From positions 13,884,328 to 13,948,327 of the forward strand of contig NC_092019.1 of the NCBI RefSeq assembly GCF_042242105.1: a stretch of DNA of 64,000 nt, in the 5' to 3' direction. Source of the DNA: Pempheris klunzingeri (Eukaryota > Chordata > Actinopteri > Acropomatiformes > Pempheridae). A model generated the notes under the pieces. That model was not told where the DNA came from, did not search any database, and worked only from the letters and a program-made list of their open reading frames with translations. Shown here piece by piece: positions 28,561-40,236 of this stretch. Position numbers and translations under genes: made by a program. Positions within the stretch are counted from its first letter, which is position 1, and every line of letters begins with the position of its first letter.

Positions 28561-29488
28561 ACACAACCACTCAATGCTGTCTAATACTCCAACACATTGT
28601 AGATAAGAAATAATATATGTAATTTGGCATTGAAAAGCTGTTATAAACTATTAATAACTTTTTAATAGCACACCACAATGCAGCTGGATAAAAATATAAG
28701 GCCATTTTAAAGTGTGTATTAATGTATTTAACTAAACGTCTCCTGTGAAGCAGCCATAAAATTCATCTGCCGATGAAAGACATCAGTGACAGCTATGTAA
28801 CTTTTTTTTTTCCCAAGGTCAACAACCTTCAGCCTGTCTCAATTCGATTAATTCTTTAACCATTTTTAAACCTCCCTGTGAATGATTTGTACATGCAAAT
28901 AAACCGTTTCTGTGCTTTGTAAACAGTGTTAAGATCTGTTAATGTGTGTATGCTAATATATCATTATAGCTACGTCACTGTGTTTTTAACACTAATACTG
29001 AGGAGCTCTAATTAATACATAATGTAACAGTACAAATAAAACCAAACTATCAGCATGGCTAGTTTAGGGATGGTATTCTTTTATATCTTTGCTATTTAAC
29101 ATGATGATACCTGATTTTCTGTCACTATACCAAAATGACTCCTTTTCTGGTCATAAAGTACAAATGTTTGATACCCAGCCCTAGTCTACATACTGCAACA
29201 CTTCCTGTAAGCGACACCTTCAGTTTTTGTAATTTGGGTGACACATTAAATCCCATAAAACTCTGTGCACCAACCCCTGCACATCTGATAAGACACTCGT
29301 TAACTGTGTGTTTTTGCTCAGCTTCCGCTGCAAACGCTGCACATCCTTGCTGACACCACAGACTATAGTCAATCTATTACAGAGGTCCAGTACTCGCTGT
29401 ACAATCTCAAGGTCTGAGCCACAATTTACATTCCAGCATCGACCGGTGCAAAACTGCGTGTCTACAATACTACAGTGTTTGACAGATC
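28561..29488. other. Intergenic region between divergent fhod3 and slc6a19
   Basis: AT-rich region between the GC-rich fhod3 promoter block and the slc6a19 start codon. The two start codons are 1,491 bp apart and point away from each other, so regulatory DNA may be shared. It contains a small MITE-like element at 29,065–29,183. No clear TATA box or perfect HNF1 palindrome was found. Confidence 0.55.
29065..29183. mobile_element. Small MITE-like element with imperfect terminal inverted repeats
   Basis: The left end TAGGGATGGTATTC and the right end GATACCCAGCCCTA are imperfect inverted complements (TAGGGATGGTAT against TAGGGCTGGGTAT). The element is 119 bp and AT-rich inside. Similar ends occur in common fish MITEs. 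No clean target-site duplication is visible, so it is old or misdefined. Confidence 0.5.
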
Positions 29489-32400
29489 ATGAAGTTAAAG
29501 CTCTCCAATCCGGGCCTGGAGGACAGGATATTGTCCCATCAGCAGCTGGACAAGCTGGAGGAGGAAGAGGCTGGAGACAGACCAAAATGGGACAACAAGG
29601 CCCAGTACATGCTGACCTGTGTGGGGTTCTGTGTGGGACTTGGAAATGTGTGGCGCTTCCCCTATCTGTGTCAGAGCCATGGAGGAGGCAAGTGATGCTT
29701 TAAAAGTTTACTGCACTTATTCCATATTTGAGTATTTACAATACCACTGTGTGAGCACAACCAATACTAATAATTCAGACCTCATTATATCCAGTCCAGA
29801 GTACTGGAAGAGTACAGGCACATTAGCTATACTCTGCTATGTCATTGTTATATTGGAAGCTGTTGGTCATGGATGTTTTTTTCATCCTTAGCTACTAATT
29901 CATTTTATGAGCATATTTTTTACTTTTACATTGTTCTTCTGTGTGTGAATAAATTGTTGGCTTTATGTTTGCACACTCTCTTGCCAAAATGTTCCCCTTC
30001 GGCCACATAAAATTAAGCTGAGCTGCAGTTGCGCATTGCTGGTTATGAAGACGCTTACGTAGCAGTGGACACCTTTCAGCAAGTTAACTATTCAACGACT
30101 AACATCACGAGACCACCGATACAGTAATGACTGTATCTTAAATGTCTGTAAACAAATTAATATAGGAAGCAGCTTGAATTTCACTCAGCAGTGTAGACCC
30201 AAAACGGGAGCTTGTAACTGATCTGTTCAGGTGTGAAATTTTATGCCCTTCCACAGAAAATCCTCGTAATGTGCCTTGAGTGGATTGTATATTGCATTAT
30301 AAACCTAACTCCACTCACTGTCTAGGTGTTAAAATATATTATTTTCTGTTGAATAATATATTTTTTCCTTGTCTTCAAAAATGTCTTACTCAGCTCTTGA
30401 ATTTTTTTTAGATTTCAAGATCAGTCCATGGTGAATTCAAAGATATAGAAAATAGATTAATTGTCACCATGACACCATTAACAGTTATATTGCTTTTTTT
30501 CTCCAGGTGCATTTATGATACCATTTCTAATCCTCCTGGTTCTTGAAGGAATCCCACTGCTGCATCTTGAGTTTGCCATTGGTCAACGTTTAAGGAGAGG
30601 CAGTTTGGGAGTGTGGGCTACAATTCATCCTTGTTTGACAGGCATTGGTAAGAAATATTTTGCATAATGTTTTGCTACAACTCTTGGAAAAGTGCCTTAA
30701 AAGAACCCCTTTTAAAATATTCATTGGCAGGTATTGCATCTATGTGCGTGTCTCTGACAATCAGTCTCTACTACAACACCATCATTGCATGGATTCTGTG
30801 GTACCTCTTCAACTCATTTCAGCAGCCTCTGCCTTGGAGTCAGTGTCCCATAAATGGCAATTTAACAGGTAGTCTCACAGCCGGCACTGTCTCTATGCAG
30901 AACAGAAAAATGAAGTTTTAAACTCGTGATTTTGGCTTAGTGACACACGTTGTTGCCAACTCCTGTCAGGTGCCGTCTCAGAGTGTGAGAGAAGCTCCCC
31001 TGTGGATTATTTCTGGTACAGGGAGACCCTGAACACAACTCCAACGATTGAGGAGGATGGCGGCCTGCAGTGGTGGATGCTGTTATGTCATGTTTGTTCA
31101 TGGTCTCTGCTCTATATCTGCATCATTCGCGGTATTGAGACCACTGGGAAGGTACAGCATATTTCTTATTACAGTTAAAGACGTGGTTTTAACTCAGCTA
31201 AATGATGATTATGTGAATTTTCCCAAGGCTGTGTATGTGACTTCGACCCTCCCCTATGTGGTGCTGACAATATTTCTGATCAGAGGATTGACCCTGAGAG
31301 GATCTTTGGATGGACTAAAGTTTCTCTTTACGCCAGATGTAAGTTACATTTCTTTTTAAAGCAATTTTAAGGAATCAGAGTGGTATAACGTTTTTTTTCT
31401 GAGACATTTGTAGAGGCAAAACATTACGATTAAATTTTTCAATAAAATAACAGACAAATATATTTGTTTGGTATTTTAATTCTCTGGATAGACCTCAGCT
31501 GTAATTCCTCCTTAAGGTACCATACACTTTAGCCCATGCAGACTAATAACCAGTTGTGCAACAATTGTCTACTACACTAAACCTTCCAGTTAGCAGAGCT
31601 GGCAAAGCCATCAACGTGGCTTGATGCGGGTGCTCAAGTTTTCTATTCCTTCTCTCTGGCTTTTGGAGGTCTTATTTCTTTCTCCAGCTACAATTCAGTG
31701 CAGTAAGTCTGATTATTTTTATTTATTTATTTATTCTTTTAACTTGAATAATTTCAAGTTGCACTGTAAGGTAAATAAAATTAAAATTGCATTTTTCCTG
31801 TAGTAACAACTGTGAACAGGATGCAGTGATCATCTCTATCATCAATGGTATCACCTCCGTCTTTGCTGCAACGGTCATTTACACCATTATTGGCTTCAGA
31901 GCAACAGAGAGATTTGACAATTGTCTTTCTGGGTACATTTATCATTTTTTAATTACACATTTTAGCAGCTGTATTTTCTTCTTCAGCAATACATCCCCTG
32001 GGAAAACTTGTTTAACCTAAGAAATTTTGTGTTTTAGAAACATCATGGCTTTACTAAATGTGTTTGATCTTGCTGAGGGCGACATCAATGATGGCAACTA
32101 CAAACAGGTTGTCCAACGGCTTAATGAAACATACCCTGAGGTTATTCAAGAGCTCGATCTACAGACCTGCAACTTAGATACATTTCTCAGTGAGGTAAGA
32201 TTCAGCATGTCAGCAGGTCGGGTGTGATTATTTATGCACAAGGACAGCAGCTACAATTTCAGTGGAAAATTAACAAATATTCTTGTTTTCAATTGATCTC
32301 TACTGAGCTTTGTTATAACACTGTGTGTGTCTAGGGAGTTGAAGGAACTGGTTTAGCCTTCATTGTGTTTACTGAGGCTATCACCAAGATGCCCCTCTCA

Positions 32401-33731
32401 CCAGTCTGGGCCATCCTCTTCTTCATAATGCTCTTCTGTCTCGGCCTGTCCTCCATGTTTGGTAACATTGAGGGAGTTCTAGTGCCACTGCAAGACCTCA
32501 AAGTTTTCCCTAAGACATGGCCAAAAGAGGTCGTCACAGGTAACGCCCACATCTTTTCTCTCATTTTACATTACTAAGGATTTCTGACATATTTTAATCA
32601 ATTTTTGCTGTCCTTCAGGTGTGACGTGCATGTTCTGCTGTATGGTGGGTCTGATATTTCTCCAAGGCTCTGGGAACTATTGGCTGTCACTCTTTGACAC
32701 CTATGGAGGATCCATTCCTCTGCTAGTGGTTGCGTTCTGCGAGATGGTCTCAGTGGTGTACATATATGGGATAGACAGGTGATATTAAAATATAAATGTG
32801 TTTGTATATATGCATGAATCTGTTCACGTCTTTTGAAATACTTGGTCTGCTCATGCTATTCGAAGTTATCAGTGAATTATTTATTGCTGTGTGATGAAGC
32901 CAAAGACAGTTTTCCATGTTGTGGACAATTAGGACAACAAGCTAAGAAAATAAGTTGCGACCTGTAACACAATAAGCACTTCTGTGGACATACTGGATGT
33001 GAACAACATAATAATATTTTTGATAATGCTGTTTGATTTGGACATAGATATTGTTTATCTTAAACACATCTGTGATGGTTAATCTCTTAACACAGTGGTT
33101 TAACAGCATCTCAATGATGACAGACACCTGGAACCTACTTCCTCTACAAGCAAATGCACCTTCTACCATCCTAAACCTGGAGATTTCATATAATCACTCC
33201 CGTTAAAGTGTCTACATCCCATTGACAGCCCTGTGTGTGTCTCTCTCTGTACTCCTAGGTTCAATGATGACATTAAGTTCATGATTGGACACAAACCCAA
33301 CTTCTTCTGGCAGGCATCATGGAGAGTCATCAGCCCGCTCATTATGCTTTTCATCTTGGTCTTTTACTTGATCACTAAAGTTTCCGAAAAGCTCCTTTAC
33401 AAAGCCTGGGATCCTGAATCGGTAGATATGAAATGATCTTGAGATGATCCTCCTATAACTGTGGATATTGATCATTCCAACATAATGTCATGTACTTAAA
33501 TGTTGCATTTTCTCTCCATCTGTGCAGGAGGACTTCCCCACACTGGAGGTAAAGCTATATCCAGTCTGGATCTATGTGATCATCTTTATATTAGCAGGGA
33601 TACCCAGTATCGCTGTACCTTTAGTTGCAGTCTGGAAATGTTTAAAGACAAAGAAGCGGGAAAAGTCACCTCTCTATAATATCTCTGACAAAATTCAAAT
33701 GAACAATGAAATCAAAATATCCCCAGCCTAA
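29489..33731 (+). CDS. slc6a19: Sodium-dependent neutral amino-acid transporter B0AT1
   Basis: Apical Na+-coupled uptake of neutral amino acids in intestine and kidney; in mammals surface expression needs ACE2 or collectrin. Coding exons: 29489–29687, 30507–30647, 30731–30868, 30970–31151, 31228–31338, 31590–31702, 31804–31932, 32038–32194, 32335–32539, 32619–32778, 33259–33421, 33528–33731. They join in frame to 633 aa (human 634). Visible landmarks are the TM1 core [13 protein letters not shown], the TM6 core [15 protein letters not shown] and the TM8 core [13 protein letters not shown]. Sequons in extracellular loops include NLT, NTT and NET. The alternative is SLC6A18, but words such as [19 protein letters not shown] and WLDAGAQVF side with SLC6A19. 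Intron 1 has a GC donor. The start is the only ATG giving the expected N-terminus before the [14 protein letters not shown] block. AATAAA lies at 33,787. Confidence 0.95.
29688..30506 (+). other. slc6a19: GC–AG intron 1 of slc6a19
   Basis: Exon 1 ends CATGGAGGAG and the intron begins GCAAGTG. Reading GGA G|GT GCA TTT across the junction gives the family sequence HGGGAFMIPF. The nearest GT (29,692) would shift the frame. The acceptor is TTTTTTTCTCCAG at 30,506. GCAAGT after AG is the canonical strong context for the rare GC donor class. The paralogue slc6a18 has GTAAGA at the same place and phase. Confidence 0.85.
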
Positions 33732-34861
33732 TCTTTGGCAGAAAATTCAAAATTTTCTTTTTCTTTTTTTGATTCTAATCACAGACAATAAAACAATACA
33801 TGAGAGGATATAGCATAGCTTACTGATTTTAAAAAAGGAGGCAGAACTTCTCTGAACACTCTGAAGTGGAACTTGCCATGCCAACTGTGGCAGCATGTAA
33901 AGCTCTAACGTCTTAGCAGAGAATCAGACAACAATATGAACACATTAAAATTTCATGCAAAATTTCAAAAAACAAAGTTAGATAACATTTTGTCTTTGCT
34001 TTAAGACCTGTCTGTTTCCTGTTATTCAAATGTTTCTTCCACCACTGTAGCTTACTGGCTTACTCTACTATCATTAATGTAACAAGTGCTAATCTGGTCT
34101 CTGTAACATCTGTTTCTTGCCATCCAATGGAGTGGATGGCAAGGAAACTGTCCGAGAGCCATATAATGAAGGTACACTCATCTGTCCAGCTGGGGTCACT
34201 ATTGTGACGTGTTAACAGTGAGGAGTGCTCGAGTAGTGAATTACATAGTGATTAAATCAGCTGCATACTGTTATTTTGAACCCCTTGGTTTCTGCAATTG
34301 CCTGTAAACTGTGAACTGAAGTACACTATGTGTGCTTTATGACTAATGTACTTGACTGATGCAGCATAGAAATTCAGTACAAGGCATTTTGAATAGAGTT
34401 AATTGTGATTAAGGAATCCTATACACACTAAATATTTCATTTCTAATGTAAGTGGTGTTTGGTAATTTCTTCTGACTGAAATAACTGAGACTGTAAGCAA
34501 ACAACAGTAATGTAAACTGTATCATTTAACAAATTAAACAGGCATGTGCACTATCAAAGTTTTACTCTCTGGGTTTTTCTGTTTATGCTGCGTTGCATTA
34601 CAATCAACTGTTACCGCCTCTGTTATCACCATCATATCATGCTGCTTTACACAAGAGCTTTTTATGAAACAAATAAGCCACATTGTTCCCACAGTTCCCA
34701 AGAGCCAACAAGAAAAAAAAGAGACTGATAAAGCAAATGCCGCCTCTTCGTCTCCTGATATAAGCAGGTAACAAGTGACTGGGGCCTCCTCCTCTCTTCA
34801 GGCAAACTAGCAGAGAAGTCGGACAAAAAAGAATTGTGCTTGCCTTGTAAAATATACTGAA
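33732..34861 (+). other. slc6a19 3' UTR and slc6a18 upstream region
   Basis: After the slc6a19 stop there is a U-rich stretch and a canonical AATAAA at 33,787–33,792, only 56 bp past the stop, implying a very short 3' UTR. The remaining 1 kb up to the slc6a18 ATG has no coding signal. A TATAAG word at 34,759–34,764, about 100 bp upstream of the slc6a18 start codon, is a possible but unproven TATA box. Confidence 0.55.
33787..33792 (+). terminator. slc6a19: Polyadenylation signal of slc6a19
   Basis: AATAAA, 56 bp after the stop codon; no other canonical signal lies closer. Confidence 0.7.
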
Positions 34862-37800
34862 ATGACAAGGGACATACCAGCGTTGGATGGAGAAGCTGAA
34901 AGTGTTGAACAAGAGGTTCATGGACCTAAAGAGATCATTGAAAGACCAAAATGGGACAATAAAGTTCAATATTTGCTAACCTGCATAGGTTTTGCTGTGG
35001 GACTTGGTAATGTGTGGAGATTCCCATACCTGTGTCAAATCTATGGTGGAGGTAAGAGCATTTCATTTACAGTGTGCCTTGTACTGATAAAACAAAAAGT
35101 TAAGTTGAACAGACAAAAGTCTGGCTTGTCATTTGGTCAATTATCCACTGACTCTGTTTCTAAAATGAGAAACTGTATAAAAACTGCTCCTCAATGCTGT
35201 TATTCAAAAACTAGATGGTTTCTTTTTTTGTCATCTTCATTCCCATCAGAAAATACCAATTTCTTAAAACATAACTTGTGTAAATTACAATCTCTCCAGG
35301 ATAACTATGACCACAGTCACACACTCCCCAAAACCAGTTCTACTGGCTCAATAACACAATAGTCACATTTTTTGTTGAGTTTTCTCATTAGCCTTTATTT
35401 AAGCTTTAACTTTCATTTTACAACTTAATAAATACATCTGATTGATAAACTTGGCAATTATTTTCATTAGTACGTGTGGTTTGTTTCCAATTACTCACAG
35501 TGTACTTATTGGAAATTAAATATAGGGCCAAACTGACCATCACATTTACACATATTTTTCAAAATGTTTTATCTGGCTGTCAAAATGTCAGTAGAATTAT
35601 CAGTAAATTAAGTAATCAGTAAATTATCTACTTTTTTTGCTTTTTGATCTAAAAAAAATGAAGAATTTCAGTCTGCATGATCATTTTTCCAAACATGTCT
35701 GACTGGGAGGATTTTAATATTCTAGTTGTTTTAGTGAGAAATAATGCCTCAGTCCAATGTCATTGCTTACATTTTCTTCAGAGCTGTGGCTCATCTGCTC
35801 GAGACAAATTCTACTTGGCCACATCACAACTATATTATACTATACAGGAAATCACACTATTGCACTAGATCTTAGCTGTTGAGATCCATTGTGATGTATA
35901 AGAGTGATAAACACTGAATGCTGAATGACCTTCAACCATAAAGTTTTTGTTAAGTAAAGTCAGCTGCTTACAAAGGAAAAGTCATGTTTGTTGTTTAATT
36001 GTGAGTTATCACTATGCTTTGACTCAATATTATCAATAATGAATTTGTTTTACTTCAAGGGGCATTTCTGATTCCTTATGTCATTGCCTTGGTGTTTGAG
36101 GGACTTCCTTTGCTGCACATGGAACTGGCCATTGGACAACGGCTCCGCATGGGAAGTGTTGGGGTCTGGAATTCAATCTCCCCATATCTGGGAGGTGTAG
36201 GTGAGACAGTTTGGTATCGAAGCGCTTTGCAAATATTGGAATTCACTTCTGAACGTGAGATGTCCAAAATCGGGAAAGTACAGTACAACAATTGTGTAAA
36301 ACTTTAGTTGATTGTTTTCCTTGAGGTCAGTGTCATCCATAGCATTTAGCACCATTGCTTAGTGAATAATGTCCATTTGTATACACAGGTGTGGCTTCCA
36401 TGGCTGTGTCTTTCCTAGTTGGTCTGTTCTACAACATGATCTTGGCGTGGGTCCTCTGGTACTTCTTCCACTCCTTTCAAAGTCCACTTCCCTGGAAGGA
36501 CTGTCCATTAAACTTGAATCATACTGGTAATTTTTCATTACAATATAAATTAACAATAAACACTGAATACTAACTAAAGTAAAAGATAGCCAGGCCTATT
36601 AATTAATCATGATATGAATAATCTCTTTGATACAGGCTATGTAAGTGAATGTGAAAAGAGCTCGTCAGTGAACTATTTCTGGTATCATGAAACACTGAAC
36701 ACAACACCAAACATCGAGACTAGCGGGTCCTTACAGTGGTGGCTCGTACTCTGTCTTGCATCTGCTTGGTGCCTCGTGTACATCTGCTTCATACGTGGAA
36801 TTGAGACTATTGGAAAGGTAATTTGCCTGTCTGATGTAATGCTAAAATTATTTTATTATCATTATTTATTGTTATATCTGCTAGTACAGAACCAGAAATT
36901 ACTGTCAAGATGTTGGTACCATTAGAGTAATACTGGATTTCCTCAGACTGATTTGCAAGTGCTAAAAGACACAATATAAAACGGATCTTAATTTTGCACC
37001 AACACAAGTAGAAATACAGCTGTCTTGTAAGCATTAAGGTCCTTTCAGAAAAATTCACCACAAGGTACAACAGCTAAAAAGTCAAACAAAAAATTCAGCA
37101 AAGGCAGGACTCATCAATGATCTTGTTTCACAAGGTGATATATGGAAGACGGGTGCTTATAATCCAAACAAGTGACAGTACCTACAGTGTTTGCAGCAAT
37201 AAAAAGCCTTTCGTACCTTGAGGCTCTCAACAACACCCTCACAAAACGGCCTGCACATGGCCAAATGAAGTTAAACAGAAGTACATGCAACGGGTTCGAA
37301 AAATGTCCAATTCTGGTTGATGTGAAATATTTCATCAGCATCCAAACTTTTTCAACAGGCTATTTATGTCACAGCCATCTTTCCGTATATTGTTTTGACC
37401 ATCTTCTTAATCAGAGCCTTGACTCTGTCTGGGGCCACTGATGGCTTAATATATCTCTTCACGCCAAATGTAAGTTTGTCATTCGTTTCTCACAGAAATA
37501 ATTTCAAGAAAAGATGTGATGAGTAAAATCTGATATCTAATCAACAATTAATATGTTCATCACAGTGGGAAACCCTGAAAAACCCTAAGGTCTGGTTGGA
37601 TGCTGCTACTCAGATCTTTTTCTCTTTGTCTTTGGCCTTTGGGGGACTTATTGCTTTTTCCAGTTATAATCCTCAGAAGTAAGTAGTACATATTTTCATT
37701 CATGAATGACAGTACCATGTGAAAGAACTTAAAAAAGTAAAACAAAACTGAGACAGTACTTTATCTTTGCAGGAATGATTGTGGGAGAGACGCCCTCATT

Positions 37801-40236
37801 GTTGGATGTGTGAACAGTTTAACGTCACTATATGCTTCAATTCCTATTTTTGCCATTCTTGGATTTAAAGCAAATGAAAACTACAATAACTGTAAAAATT
37901 GGTATGTACCATTGAGGTAATTATGGTGTGCCACAGTACAGTGTATCCAGATTGATAATTAAACAGTATTATCATTATTAGATGTGAAGCTGACAATTAT
38001 GTAATTACAAGCTGTCAGACCCCATAGCAATAATAAACAATGTACACCACTTTAGTATCAGTCAAAATCAGTCACTACAAAGAAGTAAAGATTTGACATT
38101 TGCGTTTTGACTTAAATGTTATCAATTAGCCAGGAAAAATTTTTTCTCAATGAATTAATAAATAGATTTTCAGCTGTAGTTATTAACATAATCATTATTG
38201 TATCAGTGATGCTTGTAATACTATTGTTAACTGATTTAATTTCTTATTGATTTTAGGAACATACTAACATTGACAAATGCATTTAACATTGGGGATGAAA
38301 ACATAACTCTTGAAAACTATGATGACTGGTTAAACTATCTCAACACAACTGATCCCTCAGAGGTCGAAAGCCTCAGTCTAAAGACTTGTGATCTGCAGAC
38401 GTTCCTGGACCAGGTAAGTTAAATAGAAAATTAAAATAATTTTGATTTTAACAGTTTTCTCAAACAAATTTTGTGAGGTGGTCGCATACAAAATCATGTA
38501 TGACATCTTACCTGTAGAGCGCCTCTGGAACTGGACTGGCCTTCATCGTGTTTACTGAGGCGGTGATACAGATGCCAGGCTCTCAGGTGTGGGCAGTGCT
38601 CTTCTTCGTCATGCTCTTCTGCCTCGGCCTCTCCTCAATGTTTGGAAATCTAGAGGGGGTCCTTACTCCTCTGCTGGACCTGCACGTTATTCCATCCTGG
38701 CTTCCTAAGGAAATTTTCACAGGTAGACCGAAAGAGTTTATAACTACATCTGGTGTTTGCAATCATGGCACTTGGAGAACTGACAACACAAGTTTGCACT
38801 GTATTATACTGCAGCTCCATGAACTCATCCTAAGAAAGGCCCTGGCCATGCTGGACGGTTCTGATTGCCCTGCAGAGGGTTTTTGAGCTCCTACGTTCAG
38901 GACACAGAGTGCATGCTCAAAGGACAAAAACATACAAAGTCTCTTTTGAATGCACAGATATTAGTAGCCTGAATTTGCACTTGTGTCTGTGCTAAGCAAT
39001 TTATGATTGAGGCGATCTTGCATTTGTACAGTTTGACCCTGTGATCTGTCTAGATCTGTCTTTATATATACTGAACTGCAACCAAATTTCTCCTTGTTCC
39101 CCTTTTGACTTGACTTGATTACGATATTATCAAAAAGGAGAAAAAATGATGAGGTTAGGTGCAAAATATCCATTACTTTCTATACATTAAAGTGATTATG
39201 ACACACAAACAAAAGTCACATGTGAAAACCCCACCTTTGGATTTAAAGTAACTGTGCCTTTCGGTTACATTGGTTTTGATAGGAACTCTTAATGTGTTCA
39301 TATGCCATATGTTTTCGAGGTGAATATATGAATTAATAGTTTATATGTGAGAAAAACATGTACATTTGCCATGTCAGAATCCATGTTCTTGTAGGATGCC
39401 AATAGCAAATTCTCTTTCAGATACACATGCTTTCAAAATATTTTTGAACAGGTAGACGAGGTTTCCATACTAAAAAATTCAGCATATTAATCACCATGAC
39501 ATGAAACATAATCGGAAACTCCTATAATGTCTTTTTTTGCTTACAGGGTTAATATGCCTTACCTCCTTTGCTGTGGCCCTCATCTTTACTTTGGGCTCTG
39601 GAAACTACTGGCTGGAGATATTCAACATCTATGTGGGATCCATGCCTCTGCTCATAATAGCGTTCTTTGAGATCACCAGTGTGGCATACATCTATGGAAT
39701 AAAAAGGTTATTCATGTCACTCATGTTATACTTGTATTACATCATATTTGAATGGTTTGACAATGTGTTCCCATTTGCCCACAGGTTTAATGACGACATT
39801 GAATGGATGACAGGTAGGAGACCAAACATCTACTGGCAGGCCTGTTGGCGCTTCATCAGTCCTTTAATGCTTCTGCTGGTTTTTGTGGCATACGTTATAG
39901 TCGAGGCTCAAAAACGACCAACATATAATGCCTGGAACCCAGATTACGTAAGAAAGAGTTTACTGTTGCACATTATCACTGTGTAGAAATTTGTTAAATC
40001 TGGAAAACAGACATTGACATTGAACTCCATTACCTCTACAGGTGCACTTCCCCCTTGCTGATGTTCTGGACTATCCTGAATGGGTTTATGCTATCTGTGT
40101 GCTCTTATCGGTCCTTCCTATAGTCTCCATCCCTCTTGTGGCTCTCTACAAATTCATGGGCTTCCTGAAGAAGTACATCACAAACAGGCACAACCAAAAC
40201 CCATATGCAAACGACTTCTGTCAGGGAGAACTATGA
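34862..40236 (+). CDS. slc6a18: Sodium-dependent neutral amino-acid transporter B0AT3 (XT2)
   Basis: Epithelial SLC6 transporter for glycine, alanine and other neutral amino acids. Coding exons: 34862–35051, 36060–36200, 36389–36526, 36636–36817, 37359–37469, 37566–37678, 37773–37901, 38257–38413, 38518–38722, 39547–39706, 39785–39947, 40042–40236, giving 627 aa. Every internal exon has exactly the length and phase of its slc6a19 counterpart; only the first and last differ. Landmarks are [20 protein letters not shown] (TM1), [16 protein letters not shown] (TM6) and [13 protein letters not shown] (TM8). Words such as [33 protein letters not shown] and WMTGRRP favour SLC6A18 over SLC6A19. Sequons include NHT, NTT and NIT. 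The order slc6a19 then slc6a18 on one strand is as in mammals. No perfect AATAAA follows; ATTAAA variants occur at 40,515 and 40,757. Confidence 0.93.
39707..39784 (+). other. slc6a18: 78-nt stop-free intron 10 of slc6a18 with weak donor
   Basis: The donor is AG|GTTATT, lacking the usual purine-AG at +3 to +5; the acceptor CCATTTGCCCACAG is good. Splicing restores KR|FNDDIEW as in the family. The length is a multiple of three and the reading frame passes through without a stop, so retention would add 26 mostly hydrophobic residues rather than truncate the protein. Confidence 0.85.

Noticed and set aside
34390-34420. GTTAAT...ATTAAG resembling an HNF1 site upstream of slc6a18
   Set aside because: The half-sites are separated by four bases instead of one and the second half-site is imperfect.
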